The notes below the pieces were generated by a model. It searched no databases. It was not told the DNA's origin and worked only from the letters and a program-made list of their open reading frames with translations. Below are positions 30,920 to 41,431 of a stretch of DNA of 64,000 nt, in pieces. The first letter of the stretch is position 1, and each line of letters begins with the position of its first letter. A program made the position numbers and the translations under genes. The stretch is from Cymbomonas tetramitiformis (Eukaryota > Chlorophyta > Pyramimonadophyceae > Pyramimonadales > Pyramimonadaceae): assembly GCA_001247695.2 (NCBI GenBank), contig LGRX02034248.1:1-64000 (forward strand), in the 5' to 3' direction.

Positions 30920-31931
30920 CACAAGAACACTATTCTTGTCTTCCGAAGACAATAGCAATGGAGACGCACGTGTTTTGCAAATGAACATGCCCACTCAGCT
31001 GATAAATTACCGAGCACAAACCAAACTGAGATTAACTTTGAATACTTTCTCTTGTGCAAAGACATGGTATAGTATTAACGAGACCAATGGCATCTTCTAT
31101 GTGGGTGATACGGTAAATAATACTTTAACAGAAGTGAAAATACCTTATGCAAATTATACGCAGTTGGATCAATTCACATCTGAATTGGCCACCTCAATAA
31201 GAACTGCTATCGGTGGCACGATAGAAACAGTTACCATAACTTATGATAAGGACAACGGCGGGACCTTAAATTATGAGAACAAATTTCGTATAGAATTAAT
31301 ACCACCACAGCCCGATGTAAAGTTTGTAGCTTTTAGTGTCAGCGGCGATTTTCAAGCTATACCTGGGTCTCCTTTAGACACCGCCTTAAATACCTCAGTT
31401 TCCACAGCAGGCAAATACAACGATTCCGACCAAATACTTGGTGGCCGTGTTAACCGCAGTGCGGCAGGGTTGAGTACAGTGTCTCAGCTCTTAGACTTGT
31501 TTAAAACAGATTATTTCATAGCTAAGACCCTGTGCGAGTCAATATACCCTTGCAACATTCAGACCAATGATGCATTGTATCTTAGGATAACATCGCTCCC
31601 TACACACAATATAGAATCAACCAATCTTTCTACTTTTACAAATAATAACGAAATGATCAGTTCTAATATCTGGGCGAAAATATTATTGCCAAGTGACACA
31701 ACGACAGATTTCATAAGATACATAGATCCAAACGACAACTTTGTTATTGAAGTGTCTGGGTCTCAATTTACTTCATTTAGAATCACACTTACAGATTCTA
31801 AAGCGAGGCTGATCACATTAGCATCTCCGACCCAAGCATCAGACGGTTCTATCAATTATTCATTGAGCATCAAAGTTGAAGAATTGGCACCAATAGGCCT
31901 CTCTGATATTTATAATTTATACTATATATAA
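30906..31931 (+). CDS. PLV minor capsid (penton-like) protein
   Basis: Intact 341-residue ORF starting MSVISTRTLFLSSEDNSNGD. The N-terminal pattern with MNMPTQLINY and LRLTLNTFSCAKTWYSIN is what I associate with penton/minor capsid proteins of polinton-like viruses. The rest is Thr/Ser/Asn-rich beta sequence fitting a jelly roll. It directly precedes the major capsid gene (14 bp), the usual PLV order. It should form the vertices of the icosahedral shell. Confidence 0.65.
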   Translation: MSVISTRTLFLSSEDNSNGDARVLQMNMPTQLINYRAQTKLRLTLNTFSCAKTWYSINETNGIFYVGDTVNNTLTEVKIPYANYTQLDQFTSELATSIRTAIGGTIETVTITYDKDNGGTLNYENKFRIELIPPQPDVKFVAFSVSGDFQAIPGSPLDTALNTSVSTAGKYNDSDQILGGRVNRSAAGLSTVSQLLDLFKTDYFIAKTLCESIYPCNIQTNDALYLRITSLPTHNIESTNLSTFTNNNEMISSNIWAKILLPSDTTTDFIRYIDPNDNFVIEVSGSQFTSFRITLTDSKARLITLASPTQASDGSINYSLSIKVEELAPIGLSDIYNLYYI

Positions 31932-31945
31932 AAACGAGTCTGCCC

Positions 31946-32524
31946 ATGAGCCTCGCGTACGGCTTGTCAAAAATGAACTCGTATTCAACTAATTACTTTA
32001 GATTAGAGACTACTAATCTTACCGAAGCATCAAGGTATAGTACTGTTACACTAAATCTGCCTGTAAATTCAATTGTAAATATGAAGAGTTTAGCCATGCA
32101 TTGTTTAGGTTCCTGTACAACGCCTTATAAAAATGACGCAGATGTGGATGATGCATTACATATAACGCTCCCCAATGGCATCGAGAAACTGATTCAAAGA
32201 ATGGAAATTTTCGCCGGAGGGCAGCAGTTAACCACTGGTTTTCAAAGCTACAACACCGTCAGTTGCGTACTTGATACTATCAAAACCACTCTTAGCAAAG
32301 AAATGACTTATCAAAGGGTTCTTAAGAATCAAGAAATCTCTGTAGCCGAGAACTTTTACAGCACACCTCATCCATACATTTTGAATCAATGGCTAACGTT
32401 TTTGGGTGAAGCTGAACCATCCTACATTGATACTTCACTTTTGCCACCGATTCAGATAAGACTGTATCTCGCAGGTCCAGAAGTCCTAGGGTGTTGGCAA
32501 AAAACAAAAAAACACCTGGTGTAG
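31946..32524 (+). pseudogene. PLV major capsid protein, N-terminal part
   Basis: 192 codons starting MSLAYGLSKMNSYSTNYFRL. LITRMEIF-type and FQSYNTVSCVLDTI segments and PPIQIRLYLAGPEVLG match the first jelly roll of PLV double-jelly-roll capsid proteins. Family members are around 500 residues or more, so most of the protein is missing. The frame ends at 32,524 in unrelated sequence just after the GPEVLG segment, pointing to an internal deletion. Confidence 0.65.
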
Positions 32525-32716
32525 CAAGTGCACTTAGCTGTGACAGGATTGGATTCTCGGGGTTTAAACAGTTTATTCTACTATCAGACTTCTCGTGCAT
32601 CACCAGTAGACGATCTACAAAAGGTGGTACTAACAACAAACGAAACCATGATCATTTGCGAAACGACCGCCGTTCTTCGTATCGGTCAAAACCGTGTGAT
32701 CGAAACGGTATTTTAA
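32525..32716 (+). pseudogene. Probable C-terminal remnant of the capsid gene
   Basis: Same strand, open in one frame from about 32,528 (GLNSLFYYQTSRASPVDDL through GQNRVIETVF) to a stop at 32,716. Composition is viral. The simplest reading is that it is the capsid gene's 3' end, joined to the N-terminal part by an internal deletion of several hundred codons. Confidence 0.4.
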
Positions 32717-32739
32717 AAAGCGGTTAATAGTATACAAAC

Positions 32740-32831
32740 ATGGCTCAACAACCAGGATTGGTTGGGTACAACATGATAAAAGATGCAGGACCGAACGTGG
32801 ACAAACAAATTCACACCGCGACGATGTTTCA
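32740..32831 (+). pseudogene. Start of a viral gene cut by a retroelement fragment
   Basis: Starts MAQQPGLVGYNMIKDAGPNV and reads about 31 viral codons before joining sequence homologous to the non-LTR element (from about 32,832). It begins 23 bp after the capsid remnant. Product unknown. Confidence 0.5.
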
Positions 32832-33076
32832 GACTAAACACCACACTAAATGAGTACAAAAATAAATAAATAAATTCTACTAACCCGAATGAGCCAGATT
32901 CTCTCCCACTGTGGCTCACTGACATTCTCGAGGATAGCCCTAAAATCCCTGATACGGCCGCCGCAAGATTATTGACAGAAATCACGCACAAAGAACTTCA
33001 ACAAGCACACTCGGACTGTGGTATTTCTACAGCACCAGGACCCTCAGGAATGAGATACTCGCAGTGGATCAAGGGC
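32832..33076 (+). mobile_element. Fragment of a second copy of the non-LTR element (RT N-terminal region)
   Basis: Matches about 51,815-52,055 with mostly point differences (for example CTACTAACCCGAATGAGCCA and CAGCACCAGGACCCTCAGGA). It keeps GGAATGAGATACTCGCAG where the main copy has GGAATACTCGCAG; those five bases keep the RT frame open. Confidence 0.85.
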
Positions 33077-33476
33077 CCAGACCCTACGTTTCTAGATGCG
33101 TTCAATACACGTGTTGAACACGCATTGAAGGCATATTGGAGGCATATTGAAGACGGTATGGTAATATCTAGATATTGCAATACACGTGCAACATATTGGC
33201 CAAACTATTGAACCGCGATCAGCCTGGACACAGCGAAAATGAGTATGCTAGCATGGGCACCCAAATGGTGTCAGACTCACCCATTAGCACTTGGTATCAT
33301 CTAAGGAAGGGTCTAGCGTTATGGGGACAAGTTTTCACGGCATTTGGACGCGTATCGCAGAAGTCGGTTCTGGGGGGTTTTATGAATTGGGGCGCCGATG
33401 TATTGAAATGGGGCAAAACGATTGGAGGGGTGTTCAATGTGCCTGCAACTGCCTGCAACACACGTATTGAACATGT
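33077..33476. other. No gene seen; TTGAACA/CAATAC-rich DNA
   Basis: Short words such as TTCAATACACGTG, TTGAACACGC and CATATTG are frequent at the left. They recur at 39.6-40.1 kb on the far side of the CACTA-like gene and could be subterminal repeats of that element. The remainder (33,200-33,440) is unrecognised. Confidence 0.4.
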
Positions 33477-33760
33477 GTTGAACACATGTTGAAACATTCA
33501 CGCATAAGGAATCGTTCAATACACATGCAACATGTCTTCAATCAGATGAATTATGCAACACGCTTGCAATATATGTGTTGAACACATACTGAAACATTCA
33601 CTCATGCAGAATCTCTTAAATACATGTGCAATATGTCTACAATCAGAGTGAATTATGCAACACATTTGCAATATATGTGTTGAACACATATTGAAACATA
33701 CACTCATGCAGAATCTCTTGAATACATGTGCAATATGTCTACAACCAGAGTGCCACACGA
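33477..33760. repeat. ~102-bp tandem repeat, three copies
   Basis: Units start near 33,477, 33,578 and 33,680 with GTGTTGAACACAT. Each contains ATTCACTCATGCAGAATCTC or variants and CAATCAGAGTGAATTATGCAA. Three moderately diverged copies. Confidence 0.8.
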
Positions 33761-33877
33761 CTGCAGGGGTAAAGGGGTAAGACCCCCCTGCTGCTCACAT
33801 ATTGCATAATACTTACAATATAGTTGCAATACGTATCTGGTATATTACAGGTATATCAAATATGTACAGAGGCACTA

Positions 33878-34379
33878 CTATGCGTCATCACACTTTCTGC
33901 AGTACCACATTCCAGTGGGGATGTCGGTGAGCCCTGCGCATCGCACGTGCATAGCCTCTTTGCAGCCTGCCCTCTCACACAGAAGGAGCTCGCCACCGAA
34001 TCTACACTTCTTGCATGTGTCAAAGTGACCATCACTACCTACGGGCCTATCAACGAGTGCAAGTTTCTCCATATTGCGGTCGCTCGTATCAAGTATCACC
34101 GCTGAATCCATGCAGGGGTGTTTGACTATCACTACTTGCGCTTGGACTTGATTGGCCAGTAGGTAGGGCTCTCGGTTGTCCATAGTGTACTTGGAGGTGT
34201 CCCATGGGTTGAAGGTGTAGTAAGCCTTCGACACCTTGTCCACGCCGAGGATGGAGTTCTTCAGCTTGAAGCTTGCGATCTGAGCTTCAGTGGGCACGGG
34301 TAGCCAATCACACTTTAAAAAAGTGTAGAAGAGCACACCGCCAATGGTAACCCGCAGAATGGCGTTGATGATACCATAC
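33878..34379 (-). CDS. Last exon: DUF4216-like CACTA transposase tail and PHD finger
   Basis: The exon starts after a GCGCAG acceptor. YGIINAILRVTIGGVLFYTF, LKCDW and REPYLLANQVQAQVV follow the pattern of the C-terminal region of plant CACTA (EnSpm/TNP2) transposases (YGxxxxI, LFxCxW, EPFxLAxQxxQV). The final 45 residues are a C4HC3 PHD finger (CKKC, CERAGC, MHVRC, WYCRKC). A chromatin-reading tail on a transposase would parallel the MULE in this window. Confidence 0.55.
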
Positions 34380-37300
34380 CTGCGCACGAAATGTTCACAT
34401 GTTTGAAAAGTATTCTAGTGCTTCTGAAAACTATTCCTACTTCTTCTATATCCTAAACCCTTTGCCTTGCCTTTTACCTCTGCACGCGACCGGCAAGCAT
34501 CTTTGAAACTTCCGAGTTTCAAAGATGCGTTTTGTATTTTGGGTGCACCCTAATTTTACAAAACAGCCGAGCGCTTCCCGTTTGTGCGGGATATTCACAT
34601 TTATTTCATGGAATATTTCATATGCATTAACACACATGCACACGCAGGGGAAACCCTCGGCTGCTTGGCATCTTTGGGTTTGGGTTTGTGTTCGAACCCA
34701 AACCCGAACCCAATAAATCTGCCTTAGAAATAAATTGCGCGTTGGGCGCGCAAGTAAATTGAAGCCTTGAGCTTCAGGTAACTCAAAGATATGTATCTTG
34801 GCAGTATTTTTGCCAAGTTTCGTGCTCTAGGACGCACGGGAAGCCCTCGGCTGTTTGGCATCTTTGGGTTTGGGTTCGAACCCAAACCCAAACCCAAAAC
34901 ATCTGCCTTAGAAATAAATTGCGCGTTTCGCGCACAAGTAACTTGAAGCCTTGAGCTTCAAGTAACCTGAAGATATGTATCTTGGCAGTATTTCTGCCAA
35001 GTTTCGCGTTCTAGGACGCACGGGAAGCCCTCGGCTGTTTGGAATCTTTGGGTTTGGGTGTCAAGTTCGAACCCAAACCCAAAACATCTGCCTTAGAAAT
35101 AAATTGCGCGTTGGGCGCACAAGTAACTTGAAGCCTTGAGCTTCAGGTAACTCAAAGATATGTATCTTGAAAGTATTTGTGCCAAGTTTCGTGCGCTAGG
35201 ACGCACGGGAAGCCCTCGGCTGTTTGGCATCTTTGGGTTTGGGTACGTTCGAACCCAAACCCAAAGGCAAAGGCATAGGACAGTTTCGTAGATTCTGTCC
35301 CGATACCTTTGCAACCTCGCATGCTAACTCATATTATAATGAATATTCAACATTCAAGCGTTGGATACCCCTACGCCAACGGGAAGCGCTCGGCTGATTT
35401 GTTATTTGGGTATGCGCACCCAAATGACAAAAACGCATCTTTGAAACTCGTTAGTTTCAAAGATGCGTGGCCGATGCCTTCGTGCTTATGTGTATATCTC
35501 ATATGAAATATGCCATGGAATAAATGTGAATATCCCGCACAAACGGGAAGCGCTCGGCTGTTTTGTAATTTTAGAGTGCACCCAAAATACCAAACGCATC
35601 TTTGAAACTTCCGAGTTTCAAAGATGCTTGCCGGTCGCGTGCAGCGGTAAAGGGCAAGGCAAAGGGTTTATGATATATAATAAGTAGGAATAGTCTTTAG
35701 AAGCAATAGAATATTTTTCATATGCTTCTGAAAACTATTCCCCAGCATGCAAGCATGCAACCTGCCTTCATGCTGCCCTCCGCTCGGCAGCATGCAATGT
35801 GTTGATGTGATTTCGCCGGAAATTTCCGGCGAAGAGACGATGACGACCTGTCTCAGGTCTGATGACATCTTCGATCGCGCGGAACCAGTTCCCACTTCGT
35901 GTCCAATATCGTTTACCGCATGGACCCCCCCCGTTTGGGCGCTCGGTCCATGCGAGGTCCACGCATCACCTTCCCTGCGCACCCCATCTCGGGTGCTCCA
36001 CCCCACGGGTCCATGCGAGGTCCACGCATCGCCTTCCCCGTGCAGTCCATCTCGGGTGCTCCACCCACTAGTCCATGCGGGGTCCATGCGAGGTCCACGC
36101 ATCGCCTTCACCACGCAACACATGCCGGGTGCGCCACCCCACGGGTCCATGCGAGGTCCACGCATCGCCTTCCCCGTGCAGTCCATCTTGGGTGCGCCCC
36201 CACTGGTCCATGCGGGGTCCATGCGGGGTCCACGCATCGCCTTCACCACGCAACCCATGCTGGGTGCGCCACACCACGGGTCCATGCGAGGTCCACGCGC
36301 ATCGCCTTCCCCGCCCAGTCTATCTCGGGTGTGCCACCCTACGGGTCCATGCGGGGCCCATGCTGGGTCCATGCGAGGTCCACGCATCGCCTTCACCACG
36401 CACCCCATCTTGGGTGCGCCACTCCCGGGTCCATGCGGGGTCCATGCGAGGTCCACGCATCGCCTCCCCCGTGCAGTCCATCTCGAGTGCTCCACCCATG
36501 GGTCCATGCGGGGTCCACGCGGGGTCCACGCGAGGTCCATATAATTATGGTCCGTACGGTTGGGCGCCTATCGGAGGTTTGGTCCTTGCTGAACTTAACG
36601 GGTCCAACCTGGGTCCGAGCGATCATGTTTGGTCCAGGGTCGGTCCGGGATCGGTCCGGGGCCGGTCCAAGGTCGGTCCATGCACCACATGCTGCATTAA
36701 AGCATGGCCATACGGGTCCATGCGAGGTCCCCCACGCCAGCGGCGAGGAATCCGTGGTGAGATTTCGATGGACACATGGACCCCACATGGACCGACGAAA
36801 CACCGCATGGACCCATGGTGAAATGTCGCATGGACCGAGAAATCAGTGGTACCACGTGTGGGACCCACCCCGGACCGATAGGGATTTTTGGACCAATCTA
36901 GTGGTAAAAACCCGAAGGCTTCATCGACGGGTCCATGTGATCCATTTTTCACGGGTCCATGTGGGGTCCATGTGGTCCCTACGGGTCCATATGGGGTCCA
37001 TGCGGGGTCCCTGTTGGTCCCGGGACCGCATGGACCCGTCCTTATTTGGTATGGGTACGCCGTGTATTGACGACCAAGCCATCCTTCAGGGTCCTCCAAT
37101 GGACCGAACGCGATCGCGGGCACGCCACCCACCTCTGATCGGTTCCGCAGTGCTTGTTTAGAGCGCGCGGCATTCTCCCTGTGATGACAACATATTCTTA
37201 CTATACTTACAATATATGATAAACATACATAAACAAGTTGACAATGTGTTGCAGGTATCGACTACAGATAGTACATGCGTGCGAGCTTGCAGGTTGCACC

Positions 37301-39624
37301 TCCGCCTGAACAGGTCGTACTCAGCATGTTGTTGAAAAAGCTTTCGGTAAGCGGGAATACTCGCTCGCATCCAGCGGGTGAGTTGGTCAATCTCCAAGGA
37401 CGTTAGCTCCAATGGCTTCCCCTTCTCCCCGAAGGTAGTGACCACGATGCCGGGAGCGGGGCCGGAGATCTGCTTCGCCCACCGCAGTATATCTCCCACA
37501 CATATTCAATATGCCCGCAACGGTTTCCGATATATTGCAACATATTATATCACGAAAAATCAGCATGCAAGTTGAGGTGCCTAAATATTCTTACATACCT
37601 CATGGGCTCTTCCATCTCGGCAGCCATGGCATCCGTGATAACTGAAATTGAAGGATCGGCTTCACCCGCCGTGTCCTTCACCTCACCAATCTCCGTGTCC
37701 TTCACCTCAGCTGGCTCTTCCACCGGAGATCGGCTTCGCCCACCGCAGTATATCTCCCACACATATTCAAGATACCCGCAACGGTTTCCGATATATTGCA
37801 ACATATCGTATCACGAAAAATCAGCATGCAAGTTGAGGTGCCTAAATATTCTTACATACCTCATGGGCTCTTCCATCTCGGCAGCCATGGCATCCGTGGT
37901 AACTGAAATTAAATACCAAACTCCAACCGCACGGATAAAATCTGGCCAATCATTTCTTGTCGGACCGCTCCTCCAATGTCGCCCAAGGCACCGAACCTCC
38001 CGCACATTGTCTCGTGTACGATTATCGAGTTGACCAGAGCCGTCGGCCCGCAGCGAGCCGGATGTAGTCGCCTCGAAGTTGCCATCGTGTACTAGGTAGA
38101 CAACAGTTTCCATATGGATCGGTGTCAAAATTGCTTGATGAGCTTCGAAGAAGTCGCAGGCTTCTTCCGCATTCGTTGGTAGGTTGTCTCCGTCGGGGGT
38201 AATGTCAAGTGGAAATTGGTGAGGACTACGTTCCGCGTCAACAGTGGCTACATCAATGAATCCAGCAATCCCGAAATAGTACCTGCTGTCGTATAAACGA
38301 GCTGATTTTGCCACCTCGTGCGCCTCGGGGGGCGCCTCGCCCGCATCTCTGCACAACATCGTCCCAACATGTTTTCAACATCCCATCAACATGCTGCAAC
38401 CATCACGATAGCGTGCTGCAGCATTATTGCAGCGAGCCACGTGAGGAATGGTGGGAGGGAAATCATGCCCCACGAGAGTCCCTTCTTACCTTGCACTCCC
38501 GCCGGCTAGTGGAGGGCTCGTGGGTGCCTCAGCATTGGGCGGCGGGGGGGTCTCCTTGCTTTGGGCCGCGTGCGCCTCGGGGGGCGCCTCGCCCGCATCT
38601 CTGCACAATATCGTCCCAACATGTTTTCAACATCCCATCAACATGCTGCAACCATCACGATAGCGTGCTGCAGCATTATTGCAGCGAGCCACATGAGGAA
38701 TGGTGGGAGGGAAATCATGCCCCACGAGAGTCCCTTACCTGGCCTCTTGCATGCCACGAATCCTTTCGACAATCCGTTGCAAGCAATTAGGCACCGGTGG
38801 AACAAGTCGAAACGATTTCCCCTTAAAGGTTACCGTTGCCGGTTCTAGCTCCAAGATGTCGGAAGGTGGTAACCAAGCCGGCCACGCGGTATTGTCTGGA
38901 GATAAATCGTGCGCCAATCTGGAGAAATCGTGCGGGAGCAGTCGCGTTGGCAGCCACTTATGATGCCATACCGTGTCCACTTCCACATAGTGCGGATCGA
39001 CTTTCCTGCAATGTGTTCCAGGATCCCTACAATATGCTCTCAATATGTATGCAACATATGGTAACCATGTTGCATACATGTAGCAAAGAGTCCTGTGAAG
39101 CAAGAAAGACACAACCTCAACGTCGAGAAGAAAGAGAAAGGGTGCTACCTCGCGGACAACTCCAGTTCCCTCGTAGATATTGGAAGATGTGGAGGCGCAA
39201 TCCACGCCGAAAGGCGTTCCTTCTTCGTAATCGTTTCATACTCCGGGTCGCGGAAGCCTTCCGCGGTACTCCAACCTTCCGGGAATATGAGCTTGATATT
39301 GGGAGGGGGTTTGAGCGATGTACCCTCCTGAGCATTGGAAGGTTTGATCGGCTCTCGATCGGCTAAGCACCCGCCTTGCGCGGGATTTCTCATCGCGCGC
39401 TTGGCTAACGAAGATTGTTGTACGGGGGGGGCCGCCTTCCCTTGGACGAGGGCGGCGGCTCTAGCCGAAGGCAAGCCGGTTCGATGTCGCTCCGCATCAC
39501 TTGGTGATGATGATTGAGGGGATCGTTCATGGCGAGGTCGCTTTTCACCATGAACAGTTTGATCTCCTCGGACCATACTGCATTGAAGTCCCCTTTACCA
39601 CGCCCATCACCCTTCGAAAATGTA
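33878..39624 (-). CDS. Multi-exon gene: CACTA-like region plus PHD finger
   Basis: Reading the minus strand, exons with consensus GT-AG borders are seen at about 39,624-39,149, 39,005-38,739, 38,600-38,490, 38,348-37,860, 37,753-37,599, 37,492 to ~37,220, and 34,379-33,878. Introns begin GTAGCA, GTAAGG, GTAAGA, GTATGTAAG and GTATGTAAG. The encoded protein has a basic, Pro-rich N-terminus, unrecognised globular parts (YYFGIAGFIDVATVDAERS), a Pro-rich linker, then the last exon's CACTA-like and PHD domains. The first exon changes frame, so the start is unresolved. It may be a transposase gene or a host gene that captured one. Exons are supported by splice signals only. Confidence 0.45.
34405..35719. 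mobile_element. Non-autonomous foldback element with ~240-bp inverted repeats
   Basis: Left end (AAAAGTATTCTAGTGCTTCT) and the reverse complement of the right end (AAAAATATTCTATTGCTTCT) start long inverted repeats. They continue through AAACCCTTTGCCTTGCC, GCACGCGACCGGCAAGCATC and AATGTGAATATCCCGCACAA. Between them lie ~185-bp tandem repeats. No coding region. Flanks CACATGTTTG and CATATGCTTC may be a diverged ~9-10 bp target duplication. It sits inside the large last intron of the CACTA-like gene. Confidence 0.75.
34650..35275. repeat. ~185-bp tandem repeats inside the foldback element
   Basis: Units start with CCCTCGGCTG near 34,653, 34,843, 35,028 and 35,212. Each contains an imperfect inverted pair TTTGGGTTTGGGTTCGAACC and its complement, and a TAGAAATAAATTGCGCGTT block. 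Confidence 0.85.
35720..35929. other. Spacer with perfect 22-bp palindrome
   Basis: TTCGCCGGAAATTTCCGGCGAA at about 35,812-35,833, split here as TTCGCCGGAAA and its complement, is a perfect inverted repeat. No gene is seen. Confidence 0.6.
35930..37045. repeat. GGTCCATG minisatellite (~1.1 kb)
   Basis: Tandem units of about 60-80 bp built from GGTCCATGCGGGGTCCATGC, GAGGTCCACGCATCGCC and GGTGCGCCACCC blocks. GGTCC occurs dozens of times. Toward the right the array decays to GGTCC at irregular spacing. Long ORFs on both strands here (up to 420 codons) are by-products of a repeat without stops. Confidence 0.9.
37476..37911. repeat. Direct duplication covering exon end, intron and exon start
   Basis: About 174 bp at 37,476-37,649 recurs at 37,737-37,911. 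It spans the end of one exon (donor GTATGTAAG), an intron and the start of the next (acceptor GTGGGAG). The duplication created a chimeric extra exon (37,599-37,753). Confidence 0.8.
38320..38731. repeat. Direct duplication of exon start and intron
   Basis: About 163 bp at 38,320-38,483 recurs at 38,568-38,731 nearly unchanged. Each copy holds a 5' exon border (GTGCAG then AGATGCGGGC) and the preceding intron, giving two exons that start with the same residues (DAGEAPPEAH). Confidence 0.8.
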
Positions 39625-39875
39625 CTGCAACTATGCTGTGATATGTTGGACATATATTGCGGACATATTGACGATATGGTGAAGGAACTTTCAAGTAAAG
39701 CGATAACCCAAAAGTAGGTTTTCGGACCCCCCACAAAAAACGCACACAAGCTATGTCGCAAAATATAGCTCCTGAGTCCACATAACAAGTCTCACAAGAA
39801 TCGAAGAACATGCTTTTTCAACTTTTTTAGGGCTCACTTCAACACTTCCGCAGCATACTGAAAGGGGGGGGCTAA

Positions 39876-39955
39876 AGGCAGGGCTCAAGGTCTTGAGCTC
39901 TCGCGTAGTGAAGTGAGCCCTCACGTATTGAAGTGATCCCTGTCTTGAGCCCTGC
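39876..39955. other. Inverted repeat GGCAGGGCTCAAG/CTTGAGCCCTGC
   Basis: Near-perfect arms about 55 bp apart with AGTGAGCCCTCACG between. The neighbourhood (39,700-40,115) is rich in GTATTGAA and CAATACG words and may be the 5' subterminal region of the CACTA-like element. Confidence 0.5.
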
Positions 39956-40164
39956 AGGCGGTTGCACGCATATTGACCTTTACAATTTTTTTGTTTAAGA
40001 AAAAAGCTTTTTAGAGGAGAATCTGTTCAATACTACTTCAATACGGGAGGGCTCACTCCAATACGTTAGCGATTACAGGCGTATTGAAATGGCGTATTGG
40101 AGATGTATCATTGAAAAAGTGCCAGGTCAGCTTTTCGACGAAACGTCGCCGTTACCAGTAGCAA

Positions 40165-41431
40165 TGAGTATACCATTGCTGTGACCGCTAAACCGGAAGT
40201 GGACCCTGACACGGGAACAATTAAATATCCCGATCTCCAATATGTCCAAAGGAAAGAGTTCTGGAAACTTTTGGATTGGCACCGCCTTTCCAACAAAGCA
40301 GTTCCATGCTCACCTGCGGAGTACTCGAATAGAGCACATGATATTCATGAAGCACTCAGTGCATGCAAGTTTGAATCGGGCGATCCGAAAAACTGCTACG
40401 CAATAAGAAGATGCCTCTTAGATATTTTGGTGGATGACAGAAACCTGGACAAAAACGGGTGTGAACTCTTCTCCAATCCAATAAATGCCCACCCTAGAAT
40501 TCACTCGAGAAGATGCATACCCACCGCAAGAATGAAAAAAGCCCTCAGACCTTTCTGCCATCATGGGAAAATTGGCTTTGATGGTCTCGCATGGGATGCC
40601 TATGTGGACCCGATAACAGGCATTGGCGGAATCGTTTATGGAAATCCCCCTTTCGATGGGAAAGATAAGGGAAAATCTTCGGCGGTTATGGCCACCTTGG
40701 AAATGGGCCATCAAGCGGCCAACACTGTCTCTGGATTTTCAGGAACATGGATTCTTCCACTGTCCCCCCAAAACCAAAAAAGATGGTTTGATAAAGGCTT
40801 TAAACTTGTTTTCAGAATCCCGCATAACACTGCTAGAATACACAGGAATTAGCCCTGATATTTGGAAAGAAGTTATGAACGAAAGAGACAAGGTACTTCC
40901 CTCTTCACTCTGTCCATAGCCCACTCAAGACCCTCCTCATCATCAGAGTGATATTGAGTCCTACTAGAATATCCTAGTTTACCAGATATCAGAAACTCCC
41001 GAACTATGTGGATAAACCTATAAGATAAATAAACCCTAAGCTAGATATACCCGGAACGGTCTCGGACGGTTTCGGAGTCTAGCCTACCTGTGACACAGCG
41101 TGTGTCACAGCACGAACCTATAGATCAGTTAGTAGTCCAGTGTTGGCCTAGGGGTCTGTCATAGGGGCCTGCACCGGGACTCCCGGTCAGGGCTGCCTAT
41201 ACAGATTTCAGCAAGTCCTATTATGGTGGTCACTACGACACGACAATCACCAATCGGCAAATTCCAAGCCCTTCATGAGCACCGTGAAATGGCCCAAAGT
41301 TCTTACACTCATGGGATACTTCCCTCCTCTTTTTGGTATTGTTCTCAACACGATAGGTGTTCCCCGTAGTAAGATTAAACCACTCCTCAAGAAACTTTCA
41401 AGAATTTGCAGGCAACACACCAAAAACAGGC
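40165..41431 (+). pseudogene. Second copy of the non-LTR element, C-terminal part, with internal deletion
   Basis: Homologous to about 55,627-56,842. It encodes the Dam-like domain up to FRIPHN, then lacks about 220 bp (main-copy 56,286-56,505), continues past TAGAATACACAGGAATTAGC, is split by a solo LTR at 40,962-41,213 and ends near AACACACCAAAAACAGGCGA. Conservation of NPPFDGKDKG in both copies shows the domain belongs to the family and was not picked up by one copy. Confidence 0.85.
40962..41213 (-). mobile_element. Solo LTR of the 58.3-kb LTR element family
   Basis: Reverse complement of the LTR at 58,330-58,588 (TGCTGAAATCTG to ATATCC..AGTA), with more substitutions and small indels. 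Flanked by the 5-bp target duplication AGTCC (40,957-40,961 and 41,214-41,218). It arose by recombination between the LTRs of a full insertion. Confidence 0.9.

Noticed and set aside
33477..33760. Possible CRISPR-like repeats
   Set aside because: Whole ~102-bp units repeat; there are no unique spacers.
35747..37161. Long ORFs on both strands, up to 420 codons
   Set aside because: They follow the GGTCC minisatellite, whose units lack stops. Repetitive peptide and both strands open at once.
33077..40164. The CACTA-like block as a simple insertion into the second non-LTR copy
   Set aside because: Main-copy sequence between about 52,055 and 55,627 is missing across the block, so a clean insertion does not explain the arrangement, and no matching TIRs were found.
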